Of a DNA stretch of 64,000 nucleotides, positions 19,054 to 28,115 are shown piece by piece. The stretch lies in NCBI RefSeq assembly GCF_004212215.1, contig NZ_QVFV01000005.1, positions 229,062 through 293,061 of the forward strand, in the 5' to 3' direction. Source of the DNA: Leptolyngbya iicbica LK (GTDB taxonomy: Bacteria > Cyanobacteriota > Cyanobacteriia > Phormidesmidales > Phormidesmidaceae). The position numbers and the translations under genes were made by a program. The notes beneath the pieces were generated by a model, which was not told the DNA's origin, ran no database searches, and saw only the letters and a program-made list of their open reading frames with translations. Every line of letters starts with the position of its first letter. Position 1 is the stretch's first letter.

Positions 19054-22000
19054 TTAGGGATGGCGGAGACGATAGCTGAGAATTGAAATGCCTCCGGTGC
19101 TGATTGTCAAGGTCAGCAGGGCGGGCACGAAGGGAATCCAGACTGAGTAGGCGACCATAGCCAGCCAACAGCTGCTGTACAGTAGGACGACCGCGATCGC
19201 CCAGCCCCCAGCCAGCCGGGGCCAGCGAATGAGCTGTCGGGCTAACAGCCCCCCCGCGATCGCCCAGGCCGCAATCCACAACAGCTCTTTGTCGAGTGAC
19301 CACCAACCGAGCAGCGGGCGATCATCCAACGCTGCACTGATGAGTTGGCTCGCCTTTTGCCCGTGCAAAAAGACTCCGGGCATTTGGCCATAGGGGGTAT
19401 CCCAAGAGTCGGCATTGCGATCGGTTAAGTCGGTATAGCCGATGAGGACGATGCGATCGGCAATCAGTTCCCGAGGCACCTGTCCGGTGAGCAGGGCTTC
19501 TAACGTCACTTGGGGCGCAAAGCGGGTGGCATCTTTGGCAATATTTTCGTCTGGATTGGGCGCCGTGCGGAAGTTCAGCAGGGTTTGATAGCCTTGCAAC
19601 TCGGCCGCGTTGTAATAAGGGCCACGCGCCACAAATAAGTTAGGCACGACCACTTCGCCCAGGTTCATCCCGTTCCCCCTAAAGCCGCCTTCGGGCTTGG
19701 CTGGACTGCTAAAGACAACCCCTTCTTGAGCGAGATAGCGCTGAGCCAGCAACAGATTAAACGCCGTGTTGGTGTCGCAATCGGGCGGATCGGCACCATC
19801 CATCAAAAAGTGACGGCGCACATAACTGAGTCCGGCTTGCTGATCACCCGCCATATTCGCAAACCCGACCTGAGCACTGTCGACTTCGCTGGGTTGCTGG
19901 ACGCCCGTGCCGCCTTGCGACAGATTACAAACCGCAATAAAGTTGTCACTCGCTTCCAAGAGGCTTTTCAGCTCTGGATTGGCGGGAAAATCGCGGTAAA
20001 AGTCCAGACCGACCAAGCGCGCTTGATTTTGCTGCAGAATACGCAAAACCTCGATGAGGGCATCATCGGGCAGGGTGCCAATGCTGGGGGTGTAGCGTTC
20101 GCTGATGAGGCCCTCGCGCAGGTAAGAGCCGCTGTCGGCGTCAATGGTGACCGTGAGAAAGCGATCGTCCTGCGGTTCGTTGGGACGCTGGCGCAAGAGA
20201 TGGTCGTAGGCCAACAGTTCGGCCCCTTGCAGCAGTCCCATAAACCGAGCCATCAGAATGAGGAGGGTGGCGCCGAGGCTCACCCCCAGCACCGATCGCG
20301 GCTTGACTTTGCGCGATAGCACGTCTCGACTGGCTTGCAAATAGGTTTTGTGCAGGTCAGCGGGGGGCGGTGACAGGTCGGCGGCGGTGGCCAGCCACTG
20401 CTCGGCTTTCGGTAACTCTTTGGGGCGCAGCAACGCACTATCATCGCGGTTGGCCTGCTCCCAACTGGTGGCCCGCATGAGCAAGCGCGTATGGTTGCGC
20501 ACATGGTCAGGATGGCTTTTGAGAATGCGGTACAAATTGCCAAAGTTAGCGACGAAATCCCCATCGCGATCGCAAAAATCCACCCAAGAACTGGTCATCA
20601 GGGCGGCTGGCAGGGCAGTCGGTTCCGGTTGGCTGGGGCCGTCGGAGAAACTTTGATGAGCCAGTTTTGTTCTTAATTGGTTCACCAGCGGCATCACCTC
20701 AGCCTGGTAGGACACCGCGATCACTCGTTTTGATAGCGTCTGCGCCGTCTGCAAATCAGCCAAAATAGGCGGGTCGGCCAACGCCTCTACCGAAACGACC
20801 ACGACGACGTTTTCAGCCCGTTCAATATTTTGAGTAATCAGGGTCGTGAGTTCGGCACTGGCGGCGACCCGATCGGTTTCAAACCAGGTGCGTTCCCCTT
20901 GAATCTGGAGGGTTTCGTTGAGCTTGCGGGCAAAGGTCAGATCGCGCGAATGGCTGATGATGAAAACGTTGAGGCCCAGATCAGCGGGCTGCTGCAAACT
21001 GGTCTGCACAAAGTCGATCTGAAGGGGCAACGGCGGCTGTTGAGTGCGCTTTTGCGCCACTTGTAGCCACGCCACGGTTTGATTCAGCTCTTTGCCTTGC
21101 AGCAGCACACAGGGATTACGCAATTGGCGCTCCCACTTCAGCGCTTGTACTAACAGCTGCTTGTGGGTGTGATAATAATCGGCTTCGGATTTAATCGCCT
21201 TCAGCAGCTCGCCAATTTGGGGCACGCCATCTGCTTCAGGGGGGGCGGCGGTGAGGTCAATAAACTGAAGGGCAGCGATCGCTGGCGACACCGCCTCTAA
21301 AGCCAACGGCTGAATCAGAACCGGAATGATGCGCTTGTTGAGCTGCATTGCATAGTCCAGTTCTAGCTGGCACCAAGGTGATTGGGCCGCTTCGGGGGAC
21401 AGCAAGTAAACCACGTTGTCAGTGGTTTCAATGCCCCGGTTAATCGCTTCCTTAAAGTCCACCCCGGTTTGAATGTCGTGCCAGTTGCTCCAAACGGTGA
21501 GTCCGGCACGGGTCAGGGCGGCATAAATTTGCTCAAAGGTTTCGCGATCGCTTTCGGCATGACTCAAAAACACCTCGGTCATGCCATCCTGAGCATTTTT
21601 CAGGCTTTCGGATATAAACCGGCAGTGCAGTCGCGTCGGGATACAGGGGGGCTGGCGATCGCGAAATTCCGTTTGCAGCCAGCGCTCAGCGGCTTGCAGC
21701 GCTTCATTTACCAATAAATCTTGCGGGCGCTGATGGTTGACTTGCCAGGTGAGCGCCTGGCTGAGCAAAACGGTGTGCTGGTGGACGTAGTCGCGATCGC
21801 GCTCAAATAGGGCCAGCAGATCTTGCAGCGATTTCTCAAAATCATCAATCCCTTCGCGAAAGTACACCCAGTTGATTTTGCGAATCGCCGCATGCATGTT
21901 GGGAAAGTGCGAATGCTTACCCGCCGCTTTGTAGGCTTCCCACTCAGCCTCGGTGCCCTCAGGGGTGCGCTGTTGCCAGGTCTCGCGACTAATTTCTTCG

Positions 22001-22284
22001 ACATGCAAAATCGGCAAAATGCGCTTGTTGCGCTTCAGCGCCAGCTCAATTTCTAACTCGCAATAGGGCGAGTTGACCGAGTGGGGCGAAATGATGAAGA
22101 GGAAGTTGTCGGCTTTGTCGATGCCGTCATCAATTTGCTTTTGATAGTCGACCCCAAGGGGAATGTCGTCAAAGTCGAACCAAACTTCGAGACCGGACTC
22201 AATCAGTCGCTGATTGAGCCGGGCGGCAAACTCGCGACTGTCCGCCCGTCCATAGGAGATAAAGACATCTTGGAGTGGATTCAT
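19054..22284 (-). CDS. TIR-TIR-TIR-CHASE2 membrane protein
   Basis: I choose ATG 22284 (1076 aa); a TTG nine codons upstream is the alternative. Three units each combine a TIR-like domain with a helical linker of the type HT-LL-A-W...LL...E/L...WL. TIR1 (1-130) keeps the catalytic-type Glu as E78 (SPYCELE) and TIR2 (235-350) as E308 (SPWCQLE). TIR3 (435-530) has no equivalent Glu. A membrane segment at 664-680 precedes an extracytoplasmic CHASE2 domain (about 690-960), followed by about three membrane helices near the C-terminus. The layout suggests an envelope sensor (CHASE2 outside) with cytoplasmic TIR effectors that could cleave NAD+ or act as scaffolds. It is transcribed divergently from the exoprotein run, with a 252-bp shared promoter region. 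Confidence 0.88.
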   Translation of the reverse strand: MNPLQDVFISYGRADSREFAARLNQRLIESGLEVWFDFDDIPLGVDYQKQIDDGIDKADNFLFIISPHSVNSPYCELEIELALKRNKRILPILHVEEISRETWQQRTPEGTEAEWEAYKAAGKHSHFPNMHAAIRKINWVYFREGIDDFEKSLQDLLALFERDRDYVHQHTVLLSQALTWQVNHQRPQDLLVNEALQAAERWLQTEFRDRQPPCIPTRLHCRFISESLKNAQDGMTEVFLSHAESDRETFEQIYAALTRAGLTVWSNWHDIQTGVDFKEAINRGIETTDNVVYLLSPEAAQSPWCQLELDYAMQLNKRIIPVLIQPLALEAVSPAIAALQFIDLTAAPPEADGVPQIGELLKAIKSEADYYHTHKQLLVQALKWERQLRNPCVLLQGKELNQTVAWLQVAQKRTQQPPLPLQIDFVQTSLQQPADLGLNVFIISHSRDLTFARKLNETLQIQGERTWFETDRVAASAELTTLITQNIERAENVVVVVSVEALADPPILADLQTAQTLSKRVIAVSYQAEVMPLVNQLRTKLAHQSFSDGPSQPEPTALPAALMTSSWVDFCDRDGDFVANFGNLYRILKSHPDHVRNHTRLLMRATSWEQANRDDSALLRPKELPKAEQWLATAADLSPPPADLHKTYLQASRDVLSRKVKPRSVLGVSLGATLLILMARFMGLLQGAELLAYDHLLRQRPNEPQDDRFLTVTIDADSGSYLREGLISERYTPSIGTLPDDALIEVLRILQQNQARLVGLDFYRDFPANPELKSLLEASDNFIAVCNLSQGGTGVQQPSEVDSAQVGFANMAGDQQAGLSYVRRHFLMDGADPPDCDTNTAFNLLLAQRYLAQEGVVFSSPAKPEGGFRGNGMNLGEVVVPNLFVARGPYYNAAELQGYQTLLNFRTAPNPDENIAKDATRFAPQVTLEALLTGQVPRELIADRIVLIGYTDLTDRNADSWDTPYGQMPGVFLHGQKASQLISAALDDRPLLGWWSLDKELLWIAAWAIAGGLLARQLIRWPRLAGGWAIAVVLLYSSCWLAMVAYSVWIPFVPALLTLTISTGGISILSYRLRHP

Positions 22285-22457
22285 CGATTTACCCGCAGGG
22301 CAAATAGGCAAAAATTAGCTTGAGCAGAACGCCCTAGCTGGGGAATTGAGATTTTAGTGGCGCTCTCAGGAGTTTTATCGAGTCCTGCAACCTGAGGGCG
22401 CGAGGCTTTGTTGATCCATCACGAGCTATCTATCTCAAAATAAATATCACGTTTTAT

Positions 22458-22479
22458 CCGAAAAAATACGGTTCCTTTA
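22458..22479 (+). promoter_or_regulatory. Leader motif upstream of TpsA-1
   Basis: CCG, an A-rich loop and CGG are followed directly by TTCCTTTA. Related arrangements (ACGG...CGGTTCYTTTA) occur ahead of the other two TpsA genes at 28063-28101 and 33725-33750, so this may be a shared regulatory or 5' UTR element. The copy here is the least similar of the three. Confidence 0.35.
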
Positions 22480-22536
22480 TACCGCCTTCGGTTACGATAC
22501 CTAAATCATTTTTCTCAACTGGTCATCGACTCGGCT

Positions 22537-25500
22537 ATGGCTGCATTCAGACGTTTGCCGCATTGCCTAACTCTGTCTCTAGCGGGGATGCTAGGGACGA
22601 CTTTGGGGCTCTTGGGGGACACCGCTGCGATCGCTCAACTCATCCCCGATGCCACCCTGGGGGTCGAAAGCTCCGTAGTTACGCCCGGAGTCCCCGTGCG
22701 CGGCAACCCCGCCGACCTGATTGAGGGAGGAGCGACGCGCGGCGGCAATCTGTTCCACAGCTTTCAAGACTTCAACATCGGCACCGGGCAGGCGGTGTAC
22801 TTCGCCAACCCCATCAATATTGAGAATATTTTGACGCGGGTGACCGGGGGCAATGGCTCAAATATCGATGGTCTGCTCGGTGTCACGGGCGCCGCCAACC
22901 TGTTTTTGCTGAACCCCAACGGCGTCATTTTTGGACCGAATGCCCGGCTGGATATCGGTGGTTCGTTCACTACCAGCACAGGCAGCAGTTTTACCTTTGC
23001 GGACGGCAGTGAGTTTAGTGCGGTGCCGACAGGGGATGAATTGCTCAGCGTCAGTGTGCCGCTAGGGGTGCAGTTTAACGATCAACCCCAGGCAGATATT
23101 CGGCAAAGCGGTGTACTCAGCGTCAGCGATCGCGCCGGGATCACGCTTTTTGGCGAGACAGTCATGGTGGATGGTCAACTCAATGCGCCGGGCGGGGCGG
23201 TTCAGGTCTTGGGGAATCAGGTTGGGCTAGTCGATCAAGCTCGTATTGACGTGACGGGTGAGACGGGTGGGGGCACAGTCCAAATTGGGGGAGATTACCA
23301 AGGACAGGGAGATCTGCCCCATGCGTCACGAACCTATGTTGGGCCAGGAGTAGCGATCACCGCGAATGCGATCGCCAGCGGCGACGGCGGTGAAGTGATT
23401 GTGTGGGCCGATGACATCACCCGCTTTTACGGCAGAGTTGAGGCTCAGGGCGGTAATATCTCTGGTGATGGTGGGTTTGTCGAAATTTCTGGGCGCGAAT
23501 CTCTCGATTTTCAGGGCACCGTAGATACCTCAGCGCCCAATGGCACATCGGGAACCCTGCTGCTTGACCCGAGGAATATCTTTGTTGTCGCGGGCGCTAA
23601 TGTTCCGGCTCAGTTGCCCTCAGACAACAACAGCGCCCTTCTGTTTGCCGATAATCCCAATGGCGATAGCACAGTCAGCGCCGCAACGATTCAGGCGGCG
23701 TCTGCCAATGCCCGAGTCGTCTTGCAAGCCACCGAAAATATTGTGATCGATGTAGATAATTTTGGTCGGCAACTGCTTATCGGGGCGGCGGGTGCCAGCT
23801 TCGAGGCAGGCCGCAATTTAGTCATCGAGAACACCAGAGTTTTCTCGACTGATTCGTCGGAAACAGTCGAGTTTTCTGCTGCGAGTCGAACTGTGGACGG
23901 TCGTTTTACCCTGCGTGGGGACTCAATCATTGTTGCTAACGGGGATGTCATCATCACCAGCGGCGGGGATATCAACTTGGTGCCCAACCTGCCGACTCCT
24001 TCGACATTTCTCGGCACCCCAGGAATGTTGAATCTCACCGCCAACGGGAGCATCAACATCGCACCTCAAAATACGGCTAATCGAGCTGACATCAGTGCTG
24101 GATCCCTGAATTTCTCAGCGATCAACGGTGATATCGTCATTAACCCTCCCACCACCCTGTTTACTCGTAATGGCGGAAATGCTGGGTTGTCTGCCCCAAA
24201 TGGAGCGATCTCGATTAGCGGAGCCAGTACTGTACAAACCGCTAATGGCCTTGGTGGGCGGTCTGGTGATTTGACCATTACCTCCCGTCAGCTCGCCATC
24301 CGTGATGGTGCCAGGATTTTTACCTCGACAGCGGGCACAGGCGCAGCAGGCAATCTGACCGTTAACGCGACTGACTCCACCATCATTTCAGGAGGTCGGT
24401 TTTCCCTTACTACCCCCAACGGTGTTGAGACCTCTCTGATTGGGTCTGATGTGCTTGAAAATGCTACTGGCAATGCAGGCCGTGTCACTATCAATACCCC
24501 GCGTTTATTTGTGCGGGACGGTGGCACTATCGGTTCTTTGACCTTTCCAGGGAGTACTGGTAACCCTGGAAATATCGTTGTGAATGCTGAAGCAGTAGAA
24601 ATCTCAGGCATCTTTGACTTAGGGGGTCGCAATCAAACTTCACGCATCACCGTTGAAACCCAGAGTGCCGGCTCCGGAGGCCTCATCCAAATCAATTCCA
24701 CAGATTTGCGCATCGAAAATCAAGGTGGAATCATATCAAGCTCATTCGCTGCGCCGAATGACCGCGTACGAGCTGGCGACATTGAGTTAAACATTGCGGA
24801 AACTTTAACGGTTAATGGGGTCAATGATGGACGACGATTTACCGGGATTTTTGCCACCGCAAGTCAGAGCCCAGACGTCGCTTCCAGTGGTGGCAATATT
24901 ACGATTAACGCCGGTGCCATCGAAATGGATAATGTGGCTCGCATTACCAGCCAGAATTTCAATCGGGGCAGGGCTGGAGCAATCAACCTTAATACCGCTT
25001 CTTTGACTTTGCGCAATGGCAGTCAAATCACCACGACGACAGCTTTTGGTGAAGGGGGAAACTTGAACTTCAATATTGATGGCATCTTGCTGTTGCGTAA
25101 CGGTAGCCTAATTTCCACCGAGGCTGGACAAGCAGCTAATTCGACTACTGGCCTGGCAGGTATTTCAGGCAATGGCGGCAACATTAACATCCGATCTCTG
25201 TTCACTATTGCAGTGCCCCGGGAAAACAGCAACATCATTGCGAATGCCTTTGGCGGTAATGGCGGGCAGATTACGCTCACTGCGGTGCGCAACCTGGGGC
25301 TGATCGATCGCACGCCCTTGGGATTCACCAGCGCTCAATTGATTGGGGAAATTCTGACGAGTGATGTGAGTGCGTCCTCGAATCAGGGACTTTCCGGTAC
25401 GGTCACCTTTGCTAACTTGGGCATCGATCCGAGTCAGGGCCTGACCGAGTTGCCGCTAAATTTGGAGGATCGGGCCAACCAAATCACGCCGGGGTGTGGG

Positions 25501-25791
25501 TTGGGCAACACCGACGACGGCAGTGAATTTGTGGTGACGGGGCGCGGTGGGTTGCCGCCGGGGGCCAGCGATCCGCTCATGGCGAATGGCGTCGAGGTGC
25601 CCTGGGTGGTGAGCGCGAGTGATGAGAGCACGGCTAACACCGCAGCGGAGCCAATCGAGATGATAATGCCGACGGCACTGGTCGAGGCGCAAAGCGTTGC
25701 GATCGATGCTGATGGACAACCTTATTTGGTTGGGCAGGCGGTGCCCGATGCACCTCTATCCACTTGTGCGGCGCTGGTTCCAAGGCCGTAG
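22537..25791 (+). CDS. TpsA-1, filamentous haemagglutinin-like exoprotein
   Basis: The protein has 1084 residues. A signal peptide (about 1-33, ending AAIAQ) is followed by a two-partner-secretion (TPS) domain at about 34-180: TLGVESSVV, EGGATRGGNLFHSF, NIENILTRVTGG, ANLFLLNPNGVIFG, GSFTTSTGSSF. The middle is a repetitive right-handed beta-helix-like region (GGNI, NAGAI, LTVNA). The end carries a module shared with TpsA-2: PLNLEDRA, TPGCGLGN, FVVTGRGGLPPGASDPL, VPWV. It should be secreted through the TpsB transporter at 36993. The TPS-domain DNA is nearly identical to that of TpsA-3. It heads the six-gene plus-strand run. Confidence 0.92.
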   Translation: MAAFRRLPHCLTLSLAGMLGTTLGLLGDTAAIAQLIPDATLGVESSVVTPGVPVRGNPADLIEGGATRGGNLFHSFQDFNIGTGQAVYFANPINIENILTRVTGGNGSNIDGLLGVTGAANLFLLNPNGVIFGPNARLDIGGSFTTSTGSSFTFADGSEFSAVPTGDELLSVSVPLGVQFNDQPQADIRQSGVLSVSDRAGITLFGETVMVDGQLNAPGGAVQVLGNQVGLVDQARIDVTGETGGGTVQIGGDYQGQGDLPHASRTYVGPGVAITANAIASGDGGEVIVWADDITRFYGRVEAQGGNISGDGGFVEISGRESLDFQGTVDTSAPNGTSGTLLLDPRNIFVVAGANVPAQLPSDNNSALLFADNPNGDSTVSAATIQAASANARVVLQATENIVIDVDNFGRQLLIGAAGASFEAGRNLVIENTRVFSTDSSETVEFSAASRTVDGRFTLRGDSIIVANGDVIITSGGDINLVPNLPTPSTFLGTPGMLNLTANGSINIAPQNTANRADISAGSLNFSAINGDIVINPPTTLFTRNGGNAGLSAPNGAISISGASTVQTANGLGGRSGDLTITSRQLAIRDGARIFTSTAGTGAAGNLTVNATDSTIISGGRFSLTTPNGVETSLIGSDVLENATGNAGRVTINTPRLFVRDGGTIGSLTFPGSTGNPGNIVVNAEAVEISGIFDLGGRNQTSRITVETQSAGSGGLIQINSTDLRIENQGGIISSSFAAPNDRVRAGDIELNIAETLTVNGVNDGRRFTGIFATASQSPDVASSGGNITINAGAIEMDNVARITSQNFNRGRAGAINLNTASLTLRNGSQITTTTAFGEGGNLNFNIDGILLLRNGSLISTEAGQAANSTTGLAGISGNGGNINIRSLFTIAVPRENSNIIANAFGGNGGQITLTAVRNLGLIDRTPLGFTSAQLIGEILTSDVSASSNQGLSGTVTFANLGIDPSQGLTELPLNLEDRANQITPGCGLGNTDDGSEFVVTGRGGLPPGASDPLMANGVEVPWVVSASDESTANTAAEPIEMIMPTALVEAQSVAIDADGQPYLVGQAVPDAPLSTCAALVPRP

Positions 25792-25946
25792 TCGCCAGGC
25801 CAAGGTGAACTCTCGATGCCGTTGGGGGATAGCCGGTGCGGCGGCCATCTCTCCTCGTTTGGGCGAGGCTAATATCGGTGGTGTAGGTGATAATAAGGGC
25901 GATCGCGATCGCATCGACCACCGTGGAACTCTTCTTTTAGCCGCCC

Positions 25947-27947
25947 ATGACCTCTGAAACCACAGAGATACCCTTTCCCGATTTGCAGTTGCGGTTGCAA
26001 TCCCTGCAAAACACCACCGAATTGGAGTTACCGGAACTCTTGGAGCTGCAGCGCGATACCGTGCGGCTGCAATCCAAAACGGTGGAGGTGTACCAGGCGA
26101 TCGCCGATGGATTTCTGCGGCTGGGCGAACCGTTAATCGCCTACGACATGCTCTCCGAAGGGCTGAAACAATGGCCCCAAGACCTGAAACTGCAACAGTC
26201 GATGGCCCTGGCCCTGGCCCGCAGTGGCGCGACGATTTCCGCCAACACGTTGCTCCAACAGTTGGTCGATACGGGACAGCAAGATGAAACCACCCTCGGC
26301 CTGCTTGCCCGCACCCACAAAGACTTGTGGAGCCAAGCGATTGAGGAAGACCGACAACGGGAACAGCTCGCCCTCGCCGCGAATCGCTACGAACAAGCCT
26401 ATGCGTTGCGCCCCGCCCCCTGGACCGGGATTAATGCCGCCACGATGGCACTATTGCAGGGGCGACGCGATCGCGCTGAAACCCTGGCTCAAGAAATTCA
26501 GCAACAGTGCTGGGCCGACCTGGACGCTAACCCCACCGCCGATCACTACTGGACCCTGGCAACCCTGGGAGAAGCGGCGCTGATTTTGGGCGACCTCACC
26601 GCTGCTGCTGATTTATATCGACGGGCGATCGCCGCTGGCCAAGGGCGCTTTGGCGATTTGAGTTCCAGCTGTCGCAATGCCACCCTCTTGTTGCAACACC
26701 AGGGCGGCGACGTCAGTTTGCTCCAACAATGGTTTCAGATGCCTCGGGTGGCGGTGTTTTGCGGTCACATGGTGGATGCGCCCGATCGCCCCACCCCTCG
26801 CTTTCCTCCCGAGTTAGAACCCCACGTTTACCAGGCCATTTACGACTACCTGGAACGCCACAACATTCGCTTTGGCTATGCCTCCGCCGCCTGCGGTTCC
26901 GATCTGCTCTTTTTAGAAGCCATGCTGGCGCTCAAAGGGGAAACCCACATTGTTTTGCCCTACGAGCAGCAGCAATTTATCCAAGACTCCGTCGCGGTCG
27001 TGCCGACGGGTAACTGGCGACACCGGTTTGAGCAGGCGATCGCCCACGCCACTGAAGTGATCATTGCCTCCCAACACAAGATTGCCAGCGTTAACGAAGT
27101 CTTTTTTGAATATTCCTATCGGATGCTCCACGGGTTAGCCAAAGTGCGCGCCACCCAGCTCAACACCGAGCTCATGCCCCTCACCGTATGGAATCAGCAA
27201 GCGGGCGATGGCTTTGGCGGCACCAGCAGCGCTGTCCACTACTGGCAGCAATGGTCTGACGCCGTGGAAATCATCGACATCAACGCCCTGTTACGGGCGC
27301 ATCGTCCCCTTGATTTAGACCGGGTAGCCCAGACCGCTAAGAGCGTCGCGACTGTGGCAACGGCGATCGCCCCCGCGCCCCCACTACCGCCCGAACCGGA
27401 CGACTTTCACCCCGAGTTGCGAGCCATGCTCTTTGCCGATGTGGTGCATTTCTCCTACCTGCGCGAAGAGCAATTTCCCGCCTTTGTGAAACATTTTCTG
27501 GGCACTGTCGCCCAGCTCACCCAAACCTCGCCGCACGCTCCCCTGTTTCAAAACACCTGGGGCGATGCCCTGTATTTTGTGTTTGCCTCGGTGCAAGATG
27601 CGGGCATGTTTGCCCTGGAACTCTGCGACACCATCCACACGGTTGACTGGGCCGCCCACGGCTTACCCGCCACCCTCAATCTGCGCATTGCCCTCCATGC
27701 TGGCCCGGTAGCGCGACACCAAGACCCCATCACCGGCTACGAAAACTATATGGGCACCCACGTCAACCACACCGCCCGCATCGAGCCCATTACGCCCCCT
27801 GGCAAAGTGTATGCCAGTCAAGCCTTTACGGCACTAGCGGCGTCCGAAGCGGTCAGCACCTTTACCTGCGACTATGTGGGCAAAACCCCCTACGCCAAAC
27901 AGTACGGCACCTTTCCCACTTATCACGTCTGCCGCTGTCGGGCGTAA
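25947..27947 (+). CDS. TPR / SLOG-like / class III nucleotide cyclase protein
   Basis: The protein has 666 residues and no signal peptide or membrane segment. Residues 1-260 are TPR-like helices resembling the TRAFs-binding (DUF4071) type. Residues about 265-445 look like a Rossmann-like SLOG domain (VAVFCGHMVDAP, ASAACGSDLLFLEAM). Residues about 490-655 are a class III adenylate/guanylate cyclase domain: metal-binding Asp 498 (LFADVVHF) and Asp 540 (NTWGDALYF), and the N607...R611 transition-state pair (VNHTAR). The substrate-selecting positions are unusual: Asn 536 where adenylate cyclases have Lys, and Thr 604 where they have Asp, so the product cannot be named. It sits between TpsA-1 and TpsA-2 on the same strand, suggesting that second-messenger output is tied to the exoprotein locus. 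Confidence 0.85.
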   Translation: MTSETTEIPFPDLQLRLQSLQNTTELELPELLELQRDTVRLQSKTVEVYQAIADGFLRLGEPLIAYDMLSEGLKQWPQDLKLQQSMALALARSGATISANTLLQQLVDTGQQDETTLGLLARTHKDLWSQAIEEDRQREQLALAANRYEQAYALRPAPWTGINAATMALLQGRRDRAETLAQEIQQQCWADLDANPTADHYWTLATLGEAALILGDLTAAADLYRRAIAAGQGRFGDLSSSCRNATLLLQHQGGDVSLLQQWFQMPRVAVFCGHMVDAPDRPTPRFPPELEPHVYQAIYDYLERHNIRFGYASAACGSDLLFLEAMLALKGETHIVLPYEQQQFIQDSVAVVPTGNWRHRFEQAIAHATEVIIASQHKIASVNEVFFEYSYRMLHGLAKVRATQLNTELMPLTVWNQQAGDGFGGTSSAVHYWQQWSDAVEIIDINALLRAHRPLDLDRVAQTAKSVATVATAIAPAPPLPPEPDDFHPELRAMLFADVVHFSYLREEQFPAFVKHFLGTVAQLTQTSPHAPLFQNTWGDALYFVFASVQDAGMFALELCDTIHTVDWAAHGLPATLNLRIALHAGPVARHQDPITGYENYMGTHVNHTARIEPITPPGKVYASQAFTALAASEAVSTFTCDYVGKTPYAKQYGTFPTYHVCRCRA

Positions 27948-28062
27948 GAGCTGCACCGAGCAAAGCGCGATCGCCCTCGCTGCGCCACATCCACCCAGAT
28001 TAATTTATGTGAATTTTCGGGAACTCACTGATTCCGACTACTTGGTGAGTGGCAGTAAAATT

Positions 28063-28101
28063 ACGGAATTCAAACTGCTGCTGCCGTTTCAGGTTCCTTT
28101 A
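28063..28101 (+). promoter_or_regulatory. Leader motif upstream of TpsA-2
   Basis: AATTACGGAA, then CCGT and GGTTCCTTTA lie 15-55 nt before the start codon. AATTACGGAA and GGTTCYTTTA recur ahead of TpsA-3. Confidence 0.4.
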
Positions 28102-28115
28102 TCAGGGTAGGGTCA

